DNA of 7,038 nucleotides. It comes from Leptospira wolffii serovar Khorat str. Khorat-H2. GTDB taxonomy: Bacteria; Spirochaetota; Leptospiria; Leptospirales; Leptospiraceae. A model generated the notes under the pieces. The model was not told where the DNA came from. It saw only the letters and a list, made by a program, of their open reading frames with translations, and searched no databases. The stretch covers positions 1 through 7,038 of the forward strand of contig NZ_AKWX02000009.1 in assembly GCF_000306115.2 (NCBI RefSeq). Direction: 5' to 3'. Position numbers and translations under genes: made by a program. Positions 6,457-7,038 of this stretch are shown here, in pieces (position 1 is the stretch's first letter; the number at the start of each line of letters is the position of its first letter).

Positions 6457-6728
6457 TCAAAATCTTAGACCACGAGAATCTGCCCGATGAATATCGAGGT
6501 TCGATCCAGCGGATTGCTTCTAATCTTAATATTAAATTTTCAACGAGTTTACAAAAACCTATGTACATTAACGGAAACTCAGCAGTAAGAATAACTTTGC
6601 AGCTGAAGAACTATAATATTTGGCATGAGGGAATACTTCACCTATTTATTAAGACTAACAAAGGCTATTACTATTCGAAACCCGTATTAATTGATTTAAT
6701 GCCTGGAGACCCTGCATACTTCGCCTAA
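6453..6728 (+). CDS. Downstream 91-aa frame: C-terminal beta domain or coupled small protein
   Basis: This frame would start at TTG 6453 and overlaps the stop of the preceding gene by 4 bases; AAGG at 6445-6448 is 4 bp before it. The translation is rich in strand-like segments (SAVRITLQLKNY at 44-55, GILHLFIKTNKGYYY at 60-74) without catalytic motifs, and reads like the end of a beta-sandwich domain. The frame is also open upstream to 6396, including past the A6 run at 6422-6427, so a one-base slip there or near 6450 would join it to the HNH-like protein and give about 338 aa. The codons TTC GCC TAA at the end run into the attC8 core exactly as in the gene at 1847-2887, which supports this frame being truly translated. 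I cannot decide between a frameshifted gene and a coupled pair. Confidence 0.6.
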   Translation: MIKILDHENLPDEYRGSIQRIASNLNIKFSTSLQKPMYINGNSAVRITLQLKNYNIWHEGILHLFIKTNKGYYYSKPVLIDLMPGDPAYFA

Positions 6729-6862
6729 CTGTCGGTGCTTCCGCTACGCTTCGAGATCGCTGCGCGACTCTCGCTTGGCCTGCGGCACATTTTGCATTGT
6801 CACTTCGTTTGCAGGGCAAACTCGCGCCAACGCAAAACGTCGGAACACCTTGGTCGTTAAGC
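6723..6862 (+). repeat. attC: attC8 recombination site (140 bp, short form)
   Basis: R'' is GCCTAAC (6723-6729, with the stop of the preceding frame inside it) and R' is GTTAAGC (6856-6862). L'' GGTGCTTCCG and L' CGGAACACC pair with the extrahelical C. The internal stem is 6787-6795/6832-6840. The first hairpin has GAG-A-TCGC facing GCGACTC; the third hairpin is absent. Its cassette ends, 5687-5705 and 6711-6729, are inverted complements in 17 of 19 positions. Confidence 0.92.
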
Positions 6863-7038
6863 GAAATTCCGCCGGATTTTGTTTTTTTATTTTTTGAAGC
6901 TCGGAGGCGTGCGGATTTGGTTCTAAAAACATAGATAATTTTTCAGAGTGTAAGCGCTCCCCAATGCGAGCTGGTGCCGTCGCCAGGGATTGCATCTTGA
7001 TATTTAAGCGTCCTGCGGAAGCTTATGGTTCCATTTTA
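6857..7038 (+). other. Start of a ninth cassette, no convincing gene in view
   Basis: The cassette opens TTAAGCGAAAT, the same extended end motif as the others. A T-rich stretch (about 6876-6896) follows, then a more GC-balanced region. There is no start codon with a ribosome site in the first 50 bp, where the other cassettes begin their genes. A weak candidate is ATG 6964, which stays open to the window edge (25 codons) but lacks a Shine-Dalgarno sequence and lies 107 bp into the cassette. No matching 3' inverted end is found before 7038, so the cassette continues beyond the window. It could be a gene-less cassette or one with a late start. Confidence 0.6.

Larger units (their letters stand above)
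1..7038 (+). mobile_element. Integron gene-cassette array (one partial cassette, seven complete, one partial)
   Basis: Eight related GC-rich palindromic elements recur at the 3' side of successive AT-rich genes, all in the same orientation. Each begins with an RYYYAAC-like box and ends with a GTTRRRY-like box, the signature of attC recombination sites. Cutting at G^TT gives cassettes 1-239 (partial), 240-1195, 1196-1814, 1815-3027, 3028-4053, 4054-4718, 4719-5687, 5688-6856 and 6857-7038 (partial). Start codons lie only 25-41 bp inside each complete cassette and no promoter is evident, as is usual for cassettes. No tyrosine-recombinase integrase (intI) or attI site is present, so the distance to the integron platform, or whether one exists, cannot be judged. 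The host is probably a spirochaete such as Leptospira; that part is inference. Confidence 0.93.

Noticed and set aside
93..6862. Palindromes considered as CRISPR repeats, REP elements or rho-independent terminators
   Set aside because: They are long, divergent and spaced by whole genes, have R and L boxes with integron spacing, and lack terminal U-tracts; attC explains every feature.
6744..6995. Minus-strand reading frame across attC8 into cassette C9
   Set aside because: Its C-terminal half is antisense attC8 with the recurrent TKVFRRF peptide, there is no ribosome site, and a real gene would not be expected to read through the recombination site.
6964..7038. Possible gene start in cassette C9
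   Set aside because: Only 25 codons are visible, there is no Shine-Dalgarno sequence, and the position is far deeper in the cassette than the other starts; kept only as a weak remark.

Overview
The window is a stretch of an integron gene-cassette array. Eight GC-rich imperfect palindromes of 140-158 bp (attC1-8) separate AT-rich, same-strand cassettes that mostly hold one gene each. Every palindrome starts with an RYYYAAC-like box, ends with a GTTRRRY-like box, and folds into a multi-hairpin element. No integrase gene or attI site is visible, so this is either an internal part of a chromosomal integron or an integrase-less cluster of attC sites. The AT-rich coding style, the probable TTG starts and the look of the long GC-rich attC sites suggest a spirochaete, most likely Leptospira. 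That host call is inference and only moderately sure.

Layout, with cassettes cut at G^TT: C1 (1-239, the 3' tail of a cassette); C2 (240-1195, DUF6602/PD-(D/E)XK nuclease-like protein); C3 (1196-1814, four-helix membrane protein); C4 (1815-3027, 346-aa protein with a putative Cys/His zinc cluster); C5 (3028-4053, membrane protein with a C-terminal HEPN-like RNxxxH motif); C6 (4054-4718, 146-aa acidic protein of unknown function); C7 (4719-5687, DUF2971-like gene broken by a +1 frameshift); C8 (5688-6856, HNH-like zinc protein followed by an overlapping second reading frame); C9 (6857 to the edge, start of a cassette with no convincing gene). The first 242 bases repeat 4480-4721 exactly, so cassette C6, or a larger block, is present at least twice in the array.

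All genes read on the + strand and start only 25-41 bp after the cassette junction. I see no promoter, so expression probably depends on upstream read-through. The genes are not an operon with one pathway. The set (restriction-like nuclease fold, HEPN-like protein, HNH-like protein, DUF2971) resembles the defence- and toxin-type cargo often found in cassette arrays, but no complete known defence system can be named. The most distinctive signal is in the attC sites. Each cassette's two ends are inverted repeats over 14-20 bp rather than only the 7-bp core. Mismatches in these repeats, and in an internal stem, are almost all of the kind that give G-T wobbles on the bottom strand, which is the strand that integron integrases recombine.
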